64,000 nucleotides of DNA from Apostichopus japonicus (taxonomy: Eukaryota; Echinodermata; Holothuroidea; Aspidochirotida; Stichopodidae): contig NC_092563.1 in the NCBI RefSeq assembly GCF_037975245.1, positions 41,001-105,000 on the forward strand, given 5' to 3'. This document shows positions 48,801 through 59,200 of this stretch, piece after piece (position 1 is the stretch's first letter; every line of letters starts with the position of its first letter). Under the pieces are notes generated by a model. That model saw nothing but the letters and a program-made list of their open reading frames with translations. It was not told where the DNA came from and did no database searches. The position numbers were made by a program, and so were the translations under genes.

Positions 48801-51800
48801 CTGCATACTGTTGCACAAACCACAGTCACACCAGTCCGTATTACCGAGCCTAACAACATTAGGCCTATAGGCTGTTTGTCTCGGCCTACGTTCTAGTTCT
48901 CATAGTCAACGCTAAGTCCATTATTTTCTCTTTCTTGTAATTTGGCTGCGTTGAAACATGGTTCATAATCGTAAGGAACAGGTCTGGCCATTTACACAAG
49001 CAAAGCAATTTTCAAATTGTTTTCATAATCTGACTTTCTGAGAGATAGCAATATGAATATTAAATGTTAACTAGCAAAATGCTAGTTACACACTGCAGCT
49101 TGCACAGTTAGCTAATGTTTGCCAAACGTGAAATATGCCTAGTTGTCCGTATAGTACGTTACAAAGAGCCCGGATTATTGCTAATTCACATTTCAAGCGT
49201 CGTAATAATAGTTAATTATCTCAGGTAGGAAAGGAGTGTGGTTGATTATGTTATATTCGTCTTGTGAGTGGGGAAAACAATTAGAAATGGCTTAATATCT
49301 TGCCTTCAATTCTCCTTTAAGACAATATAAAAATCATCACCTCTATAGTTTAGGCAGCATATTGAGTGTTGATTTGTTAAAGCTATGATGCTGTTCAGAG
49401 CTAAAACCCCCCTAATGAACAATGTAGGTCATTTTAAGTAGTGAATTAACTTCTAGCATGAAAACTGTCTAGCAACGAGATGTAGAGGATTGAATCACAT
49501 TTATTTATAACTTGCTCATTAACCCATGTGGTTTAAATTTAGGAGTGCACCGCTTTGTGTGATTAATCTATTGCTGACTTGAGCAATAGCTATATGGATC
49601 ACCTCAAACGCGTCAGTGGTCTCTGAACACAGATTGCTGTAGGTATGCAAATTGTTTTCAACAATGGTTTAACTTGAACTGTTATACTGCCAAAAGCCAA
49701 CGTTTTCTTTTTTCTTCCTTAGAGAGCCGCAAACTTGAGCAGAGCTTTGGAAATGGAAGTAGGTGCATATAAGTCAACCAACTTTGACTTACACTATGAA
49801 GTATTTGATATCACCGAAGGTAATTGAGTCCATTAGACAGTTTGTAAAATCTTAACACAAGCAAAGTATTATCTTTTATATACTGAATTATACATAATAT
49901 ACAAACAGGTGGTTGGATTATACGTTATATACAAACAGGTGGTTGGATTACAAGTTATAAACGAACAGGTGGTTGGATTATACGTTATATACAAACAGGT
50001 GGTTGGATTATACATTATATACAACAGGTGGTTGGATTATACGTTATATACAAACAGGTGGTTTGATTATACATTACATACAAACAGGTGGTTGGATTAT
50101 ATATTATATAGGCCTATACACAGGTAGTTGGATTAGTGATTTACTAAGTCATTATGTTGCAAATTGATGTGAGGTGAAATTTAATCAATACCCATATCAA
50201 TTAATAGATTTGTTGTGTTACTAAAAGTGATGAAAATAATTGTCTGAAAAGTTAAAGAGAGACTCCATAACTAGCTGCTCTGTACCTAGGCCTACATGGT
50301 GTATATAACATGTTTTGGATGATGATAAACCAGGGCCAGGAAATCGACCAAGCAGTTTAAATAAATCGAAGAGTGTTACATTGTATCCGTTAAATTAATC
50401 GTGCATTAGGCATTTGGTGTGTACGACCGTACGTTCATAAAATTTTGCTAACTAGGCGAGAATACAGTAACGTTAAAATGTTGTTCAATTTGAACAATCA
50501 GTGTCCAGGACTTTGTGTATTCTCTGTCAGTCGTCCTGAACAGGTGTGAGTCAGGATTGACAACCGTTAATGGTTGTCGGGTTCATCTGTGATGGTTTGA
50601 GTGAAAATTTCTGCGTTTATGTTGCAGGCACATGCTAACTAGAGTACTGTTTATAAATAACTTTGGTCTACTTTAAAGGACCAAATGCCGAATTGGCTTA
50701 TTCGTGACCGAAATAACTTCAAAGACACCTCCATTGAAAATCAAAAACTAACTTTCACCATCATCGTGCAGGTACTACAATGACACGTATTTGCAATCAT
50801 GCAAATACAGTTGTTTTAGTGTGTATTTAGGATTCTCTGGGGAGGTATGGGGTGTTCCTAGCCTGTGGAAGTGAACTGCGCCTTGTAACTTTAATAATAA
50901 AACACAACTGCTTTAGGAATTAGTCTGCATTTGAGAGACTAATGTATTAGTCTTAAAATATGTAAGTTACTCTATATTAGCATATTACTAATATTCCTAG
51001 TATTTTTTCCCTTTAAAGTCTTAAAGAAGTGGGTGAAGGAAGGGGGTCATGCCAAAGACCTTATTGAACCTGTGGATGGATTTCACCCAAGCCAGGTAGG
51101 CATTGAAACACTTTTGATCTTTTCCAGAGAAAAAAGCAGGAATTGAGCAATTGTTGGGTTTCTTTCAAACTTTGTATGAAGGCTTACAGGGATAACCATA
51201 ATGCACGTTAAGAGCAAAGTCTGCACCCATGATTTCATCCAACCCCCCCCCCCCCGCTGTGGACCAAAAGAAAATGAACACATAATGGGTCACCCATGGG
51301 GTACCACAAAAACTTTAAAATAAATAAATAATAAATAATGTGGAAAAGGGGACATTTGAATGTTAAAATGAAATGCGTTGCAGAGGGTGAACTTGTTAGG
51401 ATGTAAACAGTGAATGTAAATTAATCTAAATTTCCTTCTATTATATTCTACATTCTGAACCATATATTTTGTCAAGTAGTGATAAGGGAGGAAAAATTTC
51501 TTCACTGTTATTGTTGTTTACTCTGGTTCCATTTCCACTTGGAAAATCTCCCCGGCTTTGTGAAATATCCGGACTAATTTGATTCCAGCGGGACCCCAAA
51601 AATTTGGATCTGGTACATTCGAAGAGTGGGCAATAAAATTTAATTAGTTCTTACTCCATTTTATGATGATTGACAGAAACAAACGTCAGAAATGTCATGT
51701 TTGGTTTTACAAACTACCCAACAGCTAGCAAACTTCCTCTCTGCCAAGAAATTTTGGGAGGACTTAGACAAAACCTTTCCCAACGGTATCGTGAAGATGA

Positions 51801-51853
51801 ACCCACACAACAACCAGATCCGAGAGCTGTTTGGTAACCAAGGTGGTTACTAG
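30865..51853 (+). CDS. AOAH: Acyloxyacyl hydrolase, complete gene of 19 coding exons
   Basis: AOAH is a secreted or lysosomal lipase that removes secondary acyl chains from lipid A of bacterial lipopolysaccharide, detoxifying it. Coding exons: 30865-30955, 32503-32598, 32930-32990, 33963-34134, 34929-34999, 35943-36003, 38080-38150, 40093-40141, 40881-41024, 42083-42152, 42585-42609, 44044-44126, 44602-44641, 45807-45881, 46952-47027, 47730-47945, 49723-49819, 51019-51095, 51725-51853. All junctions are GT..AG and phases agree, giving 567 codons plus stop (human AOAH is 575). Residues 1-21 form a signal peptide. Saposin-B Cys are 29, 32, 58, 69, 95 and 101. Basic HKMRK at 139-143 precedes GSDIC and matches the region where the human precursor is cut into small and large subunits. 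The Asp-rich 175-230 stretch (GRDCDD, RDSNCNG) is a likely calcium-binding segment. The GDSL blocks carry S253 (LLGDSAG), N365 (IGNDVC), D519 and H522 (VDGFHP). The protein ends FGNQGGY. Family assignment is firm; the exact signal-peptide cut and processing are inferred. Confidence 0.95.
31266..31377. repeat. Inverted repeat in AOAH gene 1 intron 1
   Basis: TGACCGACAATCCAAGTTTA (31266-31285) is inverted at 31357-31377 as TAAACTTGGATTATCGGTCGA, with one mismatch. Nearby CCAGGCTTA and TAAGCCTGG pair as well. It may be part of a MITE of about 170 bp whose ends are not defined. Confidence 0.6.
33015..33264. mobile_element. MITE with TTAA duplication in AOAH gene 1 intron 3
   Basis: TTAA at 33015-33018 and 33261-33264 flanks a 242-bp element. 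It starts GCCCGGGTCACATCTGCGCG and ends CGCGCAGATGTGACCCGGGC, with inverted arms of about 40 bp. A TTAA target duplication is typical of piggyBac- and Kolobok-type elements; which one is not resolved. Confidence 0.85.
38627..39035. mobile_element. Probable MITE in AOAH gene 1 intron 7
   Basis: The left end GGGTGCTTTGACACACTAGATC and the right end GATCAAGTGTAAGAGTACCC are imperfect inverted repeats, flanked by ATA at 38624-38626 and 39036-39038. The interior is rich in GATCCGGATCTGATCC-type palindromes. A 3-bp A/T duplication would fit PIF/Harbinger elements, but the ends are degraded. Confidence 0.5.
40881..41024 (+). CDS. AOAH: AOAH gene 1, exon 9 with catalytic serine
   Basis: Encodes residues 225-272. 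It begins GVDPKTG, which completes the Asp-rich segment, and contains GDSL block I, with the nucleophile Ser codon TCA at 40965-40967 in ILLGDSAGAHFHIP. The exon is in phase 0 at both ends. Confidence 0.95.
44936..45265 (+). mobile_element. tRNA-derived SINE in AOAH gene 1 intron 13
   Basis: GGTTTGAGTCC near 44970 matches a polymerase III B box. It is followed by CCTTGGGCAAGGCACTATAT and ..ACCCATGTGTATAAATGG.., a body typical of tRNA-derived SINEs in marine invertebrates. The 5' part (A box) is degraded. No target duplication was found. Confidence 0.55.
46184..46243. repeat. Exact 30-bp tandem duplication in AOAH gene 1 intron 14
   Basis: The 30-bp unit starting GAAGCAAGCAGGTGTGATAT is present twice without difference. 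It lies inside a 178-codon intronic open frame (45866-46402) that shows no recognisable domain and is not proposed as a gene. Confidence 0.9.
48681..48793 (+). pseudogene. Truncated THAP-domain fragment in AOAH gene 1 intron 16
   Basis: The frame starts MPYCQAFDCNG and continues to QFWFSHPKKKPDLFKK. This fits the start of a THAP zinc-finger domain: M-x-x-C-x4-C, then an aromatic-rich FxF-P stretch and a basic helix. The downstream Trp and the C-x2-H pair of the domain are absent. It is probably a relic of a P-element-like transposase or of a THAP gene first exon. The frame is also open upstream to 48453 and downstream to 48896. Confidence 0.5.
49888..50135 (+). repeat. 30-bp minisatellite in AOAH gene 1 intron 17
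   Basis: About eight copies of a 30-bp unit (ATACAAACAGGTGGTTGGAT plus TATACGTTAT), with small changes in the last copies. Confidence 0.93.
51019..51095 (+). CDS. AOAH: AOAH gene 1, exon 18 with catalytic Asp/His
   Basis: Encodes GDSL block V, EPVDGFHPS. The catalytic His codon CAC is at 51084-51086, with Asp three residues before. Acceptor TTTCCCTTTAAAG and donor GTAGGC are clear. Confidence 0.95.
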
Positions 51854-51927
51854 GGAAGCACCATGCTGTATGTGTCATATTGATCATGATAAATTAATAA
51901 GTACTAGCAATAGATGACCTGGAAAAG

Positions 51928-51931
<4 letters not shown>

Positions 51932-52009
<78 letters not shown>
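51932..52009. repeat. TA microsatellite after AOAH gene 1
   Basis: Interrupted (TA)n directly upstream of the long inverted repeat at 52010. Confidence 0.95.
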
Positions 52010-52012
<3 letters not shown>

Positions 52013-52307
52013 GGTATAAATAATGTACACTCGTACAAAGTTTGCGCCATTACTCGAGTTTCATGCTTCTTCGCAATCATCAGATAGCTAATGATCAGGT
52101 TGTCTGTCTGTAGCGTGGTGCTGTTATTTTTTCCGTTTTTTGAGGAGAAGGTGGAAATACTTCGGCTGAGAAACCAAAATCTGCTGAACAAAAGAACTGA
52201 GCTTTTGTCAAAGTGTCGACATAGAAAAGCTATCTGATGATTGCGAAGAAGCATGAAACTCGAGTAATAGCGCAAACTTTGTACGAGTGTACATTATTTA
52301 TACCTAT
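52010..52307. repeat. 80-bp-arm inverted repeat downstream of AOAH gene 1
   Basis: Left arm 52010-52089 (ATAGGTATAAATAATGTACA..AGATAGCT) and right arm 52228-52307 are inverted copies with one mismatch in 80, separated by 138 bp. It begins 157 bp after the AOAH stop codon, so it may lie in the 3' UTR and fold into a long double-stranded stem. It could also be a TA-targeting MITE with very long terminal repeats, since it sits between TA tracts. Confidence 0.9.
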
Positions 52308-52361
52308 CCAGCTCTATACCCAGGTATATTGAGCACTCTTCACCTGGAATTAATGCCATCT

Positions 52362-52365
<4 letters not shown>

Positions 52366-52431
<66 letters not shown>
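52366..52431. repeat. TA microsatellite
   Basis: Continuous (TA)n tract preceding the tRNA-like sequence. Confidence 0.95.
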
Positions 52432-52434
<3 letters not shown>

Positions 52435-52480
52435 GAAAATCGTTATGAGTTGGAAAATCAAGAACAGTGAAAAAACTTCC

Positions 52481-52554
52481 AGCCTCCACCAGGATTCGAA
52501 CCCGGGCCTCCCGCTTTGTACACGGACACCCTAATCAACTAGGCCATGGACGCT
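52481..52554 (-). tRNA. tRNA-like sequence, probably repeat-derived
   Basis: The minus strand has an A-box-like TGGCCTAGTTGATTAGGG and a perfect B box GGTTCGAATCC at tRNA spacing over 74 nt. The acceptor stem pairs except at one position, and the D, anticodon and T stems can form. The best-paired anticodon loop, GTACAAA, would give anticodon ACA, which is unusual for a real tRNA. I therefore favour a tRNA-derived repeat or pseudogene over a functional gene. Confidence 0.4.
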
Positions 52555-52739
52555 GATTGTATGTCCAGAGGTTCGAAACCGGTAAGGAAGGTCGTAATTC
52601 CACTGTAGGCATTTGTTACCTGTATCGAACAATACTAGTTCTGTTTTTGGTGACATATTTTGCCTTACTCTAGAGATCAAACATGATGCTAACCAACTCG
52701 AATATCATTTGTGAATCCTTAAGCCGACTTTATGTTAAT

Positions 52740-54120
52740 GGAATATATATATATATATATAATAACGAAAATCCATGTTACTCCAAAAGAAAATATTAAT
52801 AGAGACAACCAGAGAAATAAGATTTGACTCATAATTGACAAATAAGGAGTAATGTTTTAGAAAATATTTTGGAACTTTTGGTCCCCATGGACCTTCGTCA
52901 GCAATGCTTGGCAGTCGAATGAAAAGTACAAAATGTAAAAAAATGAAAGTTTGATGCTAGATAAGTGTAAGTATACTTTCATTGTGTTACAGACAGGTCC
53001 AGGTAGTTATCAGGATTAAGAAGAGAGTTTGTAAACTTGAGATGGTAGAATTTTAGTACTGTGTAGTTATATATATCTAATGGATTATATTATGAAATTA
53101 AATAAATTGAGAGATTGATTTCCCTATGATCTTGGTGCACCAACTCATTATACTTTGTGTTTGATTATAAGTTCCTTCAAGTGCAGGATAGAAACAAGGG
53201 CATCAGAACTGCACAACCTGATGACAAAGAGATTCATTAATCTGGGCAGTATTCACTATCTGCCAGCTAAAAAACTATTAAGTTGAAAATAAATTTAATT
53301 GTTAGAGGAAAAAGAAGCCTAGAGCACATTCAAACTTCATGTTTTAAGTCTTTTTAATCAAATTAAGCTCTTATACCTAAATTGTTCTCAGCTATTTGAA
53401 TTGACTTTCAAATATATGATTAAACTGTTGTACACTCAAATTCAAATATCAGATTGATCAATCAATTCTCATTCACATAATGAAATATATTTGGGAAGTT
53501 GGAATTGTTCATGTTTGCTCATTAAATTAGATTAAGGAAGTAGTGTCTGAAAGACAGACTGTTAATTAGTCTGTCAAATTGTATTCAGTAAGTGAGTCTC
53601 GCCATTAAATAATCTTGATTCGGTGAAGAAAATCATGCAGGGTGTCTCAGCTTGGTTGGTTGCAATGATCTTATATTGGAGTGATAATTGGAAATGTTTC
53701 ACAAAGTTTTTGATCAAACAACAACAGTTTATGTTTAGTTTTCTATACTAAATTCTCAGACTGAGTTTTGCTAACGATATTTATGTAAAGAGAGAAACTA
53801 TCATAAAGATAACATCCTATGGTTTTATACCAAATGCACCTTTCAAGCAGCGAGAAATAAGTGATTCAATCTTATTTCAGAGAAATTGACACGCAGACAC
53901 CATTCCATTATTAGTAAATACCTAATCAATATTTTTTGTATTAATGGACAACATGAAGCTCTACCAGAAGTATACAACAAGCAATCAATAAACAGATCTA
54001 CTCTCTGTGAATTTTGCAAGCATGCAGGCTGAAGGACAGAAAAAACAATGTAGTTAAGTAATTGTCAACATTTGCCAACTATATAGTTCCACCTTTACAG
54101 TTATAAGGTTAAACAATTGG
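52740..54120. other. Intergenic, no gene seen
   Basis: A+T-rich sequence. Around 52740-52920 there is a short TA tract and a stretch (GTCCCCATGGACCTTCGTCAGC) that looks like part of a dispersed repeat, but no ends are visible. No coding region recognised. Confidence 0.4.
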
Positions 54121-54125
54121 CTAAT

Positions 54126-54297
54126 ACTCCCTCCTACCCTTCACATCCCATCCCTTTGCCTCTGCCCCTCCTCCCTTCCAATATCACTCTCTCTTTCTCC
54201 CTTACCCCCCTCCTCTCCATCTCCCCACCTATCCCTCTGCCCCTTTCCCTACCTCAGCCCCCACCCCCTCCCGCCCTCACACCTCCCCCTTCTATAC
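54126..54297. repeat. CT-rich low-complexity tract
   Basis: Pyrimidine-rich run of CCC and CTC words. The 87-codon open frame through it is proline/leucine low complexity and not a gene. Confidence 0.85.
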
Positions 54298-54923
54298 ATG
54301 GTGACATTATTAAGCTCATATCCTGGCTGGCAAAGGTGGATGAAAACCTCCACAAGGTAACTCAAGTTATTTCTTGTTAGTCTAGCAGTTAACAGCTTGA
54401 GTATAAATTCACAAACTCAATACAACATAGTCCCAATTGGAAGCAGGATGTGATTAGTTGGGGGCTCTGGATGACTGGACACAATACTTATTTGACATTT
54501 TTAGCAAGTGAAAACAGTTCTTTAATCGGTTGGAGGGAAATTTTTCTACAGGACTGTGGTACTGGTTAAATATCCTATACTGCAGTCAACACATGCACGT
54601 AGGTAATTGACTGATTTTTATCCAGGTCAAATTATTAAAGATCTGCTTTATTTGCTCCAATCATAGGACGCTATAGCTAGGAAAGTTTTGTGATTACGTA
54701 ATCCACCTGCCATTGTCGTAAATCGACCCCAGGCTCTGCAATTAGCCTGCATACCTTCTTAACACTCCATTAGGATCTCCGCTCTTTGTGTAAACACTAT
54801 GTGGAAATATGTTCATGTCTACAGTGTAGTTAATAATACAGCATTCACACAATGACACTCATACATGAAAAAATATGTGGCAGGCATTGCAGACTAAGTG
54901 GTAAAAAGAGGTCATTTTTTGAC

Positions 54924-55313
54924 CAGTGGCATAACGATGAGCCTGGGGCCCCCGGCTCCTGGTCAAAAGGTGCCCCCTATCAGGAGGTCCAAGCAAGGGC
55001 GTCAGCAGAAATTTCTACAAGGGAGGGGAGGGGGGGGGGGGAAATCTGTAGGTCATGTAGGTGTAACACACTTCTTGATACTATCTAAGCGGAGGGCCGC
55101 CATTGATTGGCGCGGAGCGTCCGACGATTATGTTTGCCACAAACTACTCCTAGATTGTCGGAAAAGACACTTCCCGGGCGTTTCAAGTTACATTTACACA
55201 TCGGTTATTTTGAAATCTCATTTCTTTGGATTTTGACTTTCAATAGCGGGGGCCCCCTCTTGGTCGGGGCCCCTGGCTCAGCACGGTCTGAGCCCATAGA
55301 AGTTACGCTACTG
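54924..55313. mobile_element. hAT-like MITE with near-perfect 8-bp duplication
   Basis: Ends CAGTGGCATAACG and AGTTACGCTACTG are inverted with mismatches. Flanks TTTTTGAC (54916-54923) and TTTATGAC (55314-55321) agree at seven of eight bases. The interior has matched GGGGCCCC blocks and a G-run, plus a nested fragment starting AGCAAGGGCGTCAGCAG that carries the GC-rich core module (GCGGAGGGCCGCCATTGATT). Confidence 0.75.
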
Positions 55314-55498
55314 TTTATGACCAAGGCAGGTCAATTATGTAATCTCAAAAAAACTTTTCCATGATATATAGTGTGCTATAGTTGGGGTCTATACAGCAGT
55401 CCTTTAAGCACTGGTCCTTTACTCTTTATTTAAGCAGACCTGAAATACAAAAATGTCATTATTGGGGTGTATATTTATATGACTGTTCTTGTATTTGT

Positions 55499-55626
55499 GT
55501 AAGAGGGCCTGATGTTTTGATCCTAGCAGGATCTTCTTCAGAGGCTAAATGAGATCCTGCTAGGATCGAGGCATGCAGCCTCTGAAGGAGATCCTGCTAG
55601 GATCGAAACCTTAGGCCCTCTTACAT
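55499..55626. repeat. Palindromic repeat with GATCCTAGCAGGATC motifs
   Basis: GTAAGAGGGCCTGATGTTTTG at the left is inverted as AAACCTTAGGCCCTCTTAC at the right. In between, GATCCTAGCAGGATC occurs once and its complement GATCCTGCTAGGATC twice, with AGAGGCT / AGCCTCT pairing. Confidence 0.8.
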
Positions 55627-56297
55627 TTACACATTCACTTACACAGGCTTTTCAGTGGATAAGCAGTTTGCTAACAGTTTTGTTTTATTTTTATTTCAAT
55701 TTATCTCTCATCTTCTTAATTAAGCATTAAAATGTTACATCACATTCATTCATAATCCTGTCCCTAATCTTCTATTAGTACTTTGTCATTTAAAACTTTA
55801 TACTGATGCTTTAAGCTATATTTACTTTGTTCATATCACAATCATTAATTTGATCTTTGACCCACTTACCTTTGATTGTTAATTAGTTTATACAACCTTC
55901 TCTGATTCAACAGTTTAAAATTAGCTACAATCTATAAGCTGATTATTATGCATTAATATAGAACAATTGCATCATTGCACTCAATGGTAATATAATCCAG
56001 TCACTTGACGCTGTAGTCTAACAAAACCAAAAGTCGAAGTTCCTTATACTACATAGACACTTCACAGCTTTTCAACTATAGTCATAATAAACATTACAAG
56101 CCTGTGAGATTCTGTGCAATGCAGTTGATATAGTTGGAGATGTCATGTAAACATGCAAGCTAAAGTACACTGACAAAGAGGAACTTGATTCATACCGTAG
56201 AACCTAAGATAATCTATTGGTGTTGTAAAAATAGCTTTACTACGTGGTTGTTACCACCTCATATTGGAGATATATATAGAAGTCCTGGTTTCATAAG
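55627..56297. other. Intergenic sequence upstream of AOAH gene 2
   Basis: No gene or repeat recognised. A TATATATA word at 56271-56278 is only 20 bp before the predicted start codon, too close to be a convincing TATA box unless translation starts further in. Confidence 0.4.
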
Positions 56298-59200
56298 ATG
56301 AGGGGGCCTAGCGGCAGTAACTTTGGTGTCTATAGCTTTGTATTATATATATTGGTAATATGGATGCAGATCCCTGTTCAAGTCAATTGTTCAGTGAATG
56401 GAGGAAGCAACTGTGCTGGTAAGTAGAAAACTTAACCAATTCTAGACAATAAAAGAATTAATTTAATCAGGCCATTTAATTATATACCTCTACAATGGAA
56501 TACACATATTCAATATATAATGCATCTATCTGTCTGATCATTTGTTGTTGTGTTCTTCATATATGTAGGCTACTCTGTGTGGATTAAATTTGTTTAAAGA
56601 TATCTACCAATTAGTTGGTTGGTATATGCATGTGTCAATATATCCTATATAGCTGTACATTCAAACCATGTGCACATTCACATTATATGAACAGAGGAAG
56701 TAATACTATGACTTCAATTTTCAAGAAATAATTGTATAAAATACTAATTCATGCCATTATGTCCTGCAGCCCATAGTGTATGTGACAAACTTTATGTATG
56801 TCTGTATTATGCAGAGGTGACCTTTAGACTCTCCCTATTTTTGGTGAAAGATTGCTTAGCAGGTCTAGCTGTGGTTTTGTAATATTTGGCTAAATTTACA
56901 CTGGTACCTTTCAGACAGCCATTACTCAAATCATATTTAAGAGTTTCTTAAACGGTTCTAAACTGAAAATGTACTATTACCTGGCTAATAGGGAAATGTT
57001 GATTCCTATATAGCATCCAAGGGAATCAAATTATTTTGTAATTTTAATATCTTTTTCATTTTTGCCATAGCCTGTACACTGATTGTCAGTTTAGCTGAAC
57101 AGCTCTCAGAGATTCATAATGACACTGTTATTGAGGGCCTTGATAGGCTTTGCAAGTTTCTACCAGGTATGTTGCATAGGTATCATTTTCTCAGAATCTC
57201 TTTGTCATATGAATATACTGTTTGTCATCAATCAACAGAGAAGTACTTTTGTAAACTTTGTTTTACTTATAAACACAGTACTGAGGCTATAAACATGCAT
57301 GTAACAATTCGTTTTGCTGGACTTGAGTGGTGGGGAAGGGTGGGGGGGGGGGGGGTGGAAGATGTTAGAAAACACATTTGTCTCCAATTTTATATAGTAA
57401 TTGTATCTATAACAACGGTTTAATATCGGAATACTCTGATTTGGTTAGACAGCCATGGCAGTTATCAATTTTAGTTTTTTATGCTAATTTTAATTTAATC
57501 AGTAGTCACTTCCTTGTGTGTTTATGTCACCCTAATTCTCCCATGTTCACCTCCATCTCATCATCATCTTCTACCTTCTTCAATATCCCTCTGTCAAGCA
57601 ACCTCCCCCCCCCCCACCACCCCCTTCCACATTAAACCCAAGTTCCAATTATCTCAGCCTGCTATAGGTCTGCAAGTGACTTTTTATACCTGCAGATTTT
57701 TATATTTGTTATTTATTCTAATTGTGACCTAGATTGCATATATTATTCCATTTTATGTTTAACCATCACCAACCATCTCCAAATAAAGATATCTGGTAGA
57801 GAGATTACTTAATAAGGAACCTCTCTTACAAGTTAGCCTATATGATTGCTTTATATAACATCCTCCTTTTCTAATTATTCTGTTAATCATCCTTTTCAGA
57901 CCCTTACCAACAACCCTGTAAGGACTTTATGATGACAACTGCACCAATTATACAGCAGATGTATGTTCCAACTATTGTTGAATTCATACTTTATTATGGT
58001 ATAATCACTGGTACATATGGGAAGGGGGAGGGAGGTGGGGTTGGGGGGGGGGGACTCATGGATTTGCAGTACACTGATTATACACTTACTCCTTATTACA
58101 TACCTAAATTGCAATATCTTGTTCATAGCTAGTTCATGTCTGTCCCTAATTTACTTAATCCTCTGTTGAAGTACCAACTGCTCTCCCCTCAATAAAACCT
58201 GCAGCTTCCCACATTGAAATTATGCAGTGACATTAACCATGTAGTGTATGCACATAGAGGTTACAAAGTATACGCAAGAATGTGTAAATGTTACTTAAAT
58301 CCAGACAACTTGATTCATACTTTATAAGTTAGTGTTTTAATTCTTGTAAAGTGGTCTGAGATGGTCTTGGACACAAGTAAAACTTCTATATTTAATGAAG
58401 GTAATGTTTAGCTGTTTTGTAACTCTAGCATAAGTAATATATAGCCATTCAAACCACCCTTGCCCTCTCAACTCAATGACTGACGAGGTTAACATGGATA
58501 ACACACGTAGTAGTTGTTTCGTCACCTAGGTTACAGATCAATTAATGACGATTGACTAGTATAGGTGTTTCTGTCCAAGTTAACCTAGTTCTCAGGGAAC
58601 TTATTAAGTATCGATGCTCATTAGCATAAGTTACATGTTCCTGTCATTCTTTTCACTTCAAGGATATTTGATGATGTGTTCACACCAGATGCCTGTTGCC
58701 ATGCTTTGGGTTACTGTTACGCAGACCCTGGTCGACAAGAATGTCATCTTTATCCCAAACCGAAAATGGGGATAAGATCAGTTATCACGAGATCATTCCC
58801 TGACCCAATGGCTTTGAAAATTCGTCGTCAGAAGGTAACATTTTCATATTGTCAGTTTATCATTCCTTAACTGCTGACAGGGATCTGTTTATTTGCACTG
58901 GCATTTCCGTGTGATAATGTGTTTCTATATGCACATGTATGTGTGCAGCCTGTGTGTTTCTGTGTGCACATGAAAGTGTGCAGCTGCGTGAAATATATCT
59001 ATATTACAAGAGACCTCAAAAATGTAAGAATGGATCCACCTGACATGACAGTGCTATAAATTAGATGTAGACTCTTTGTAACGGATCAAAGGTCATTTGC
59101 AGGTCAGCTTAGGTAAGGAAAACTTTTTACCTTAAGAAAATAGACAGGATCTGCTATGGTTTATGATCCATTGTCTTTAATCACAGAGAGCAAAACAGAT

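Noticed and set aside
54852-55364. Open frames at 54.9-55.4 kb
   Set aside because: They run through a hAT-like MITE with G-runs and the repeated core module; no protein family is recognised.
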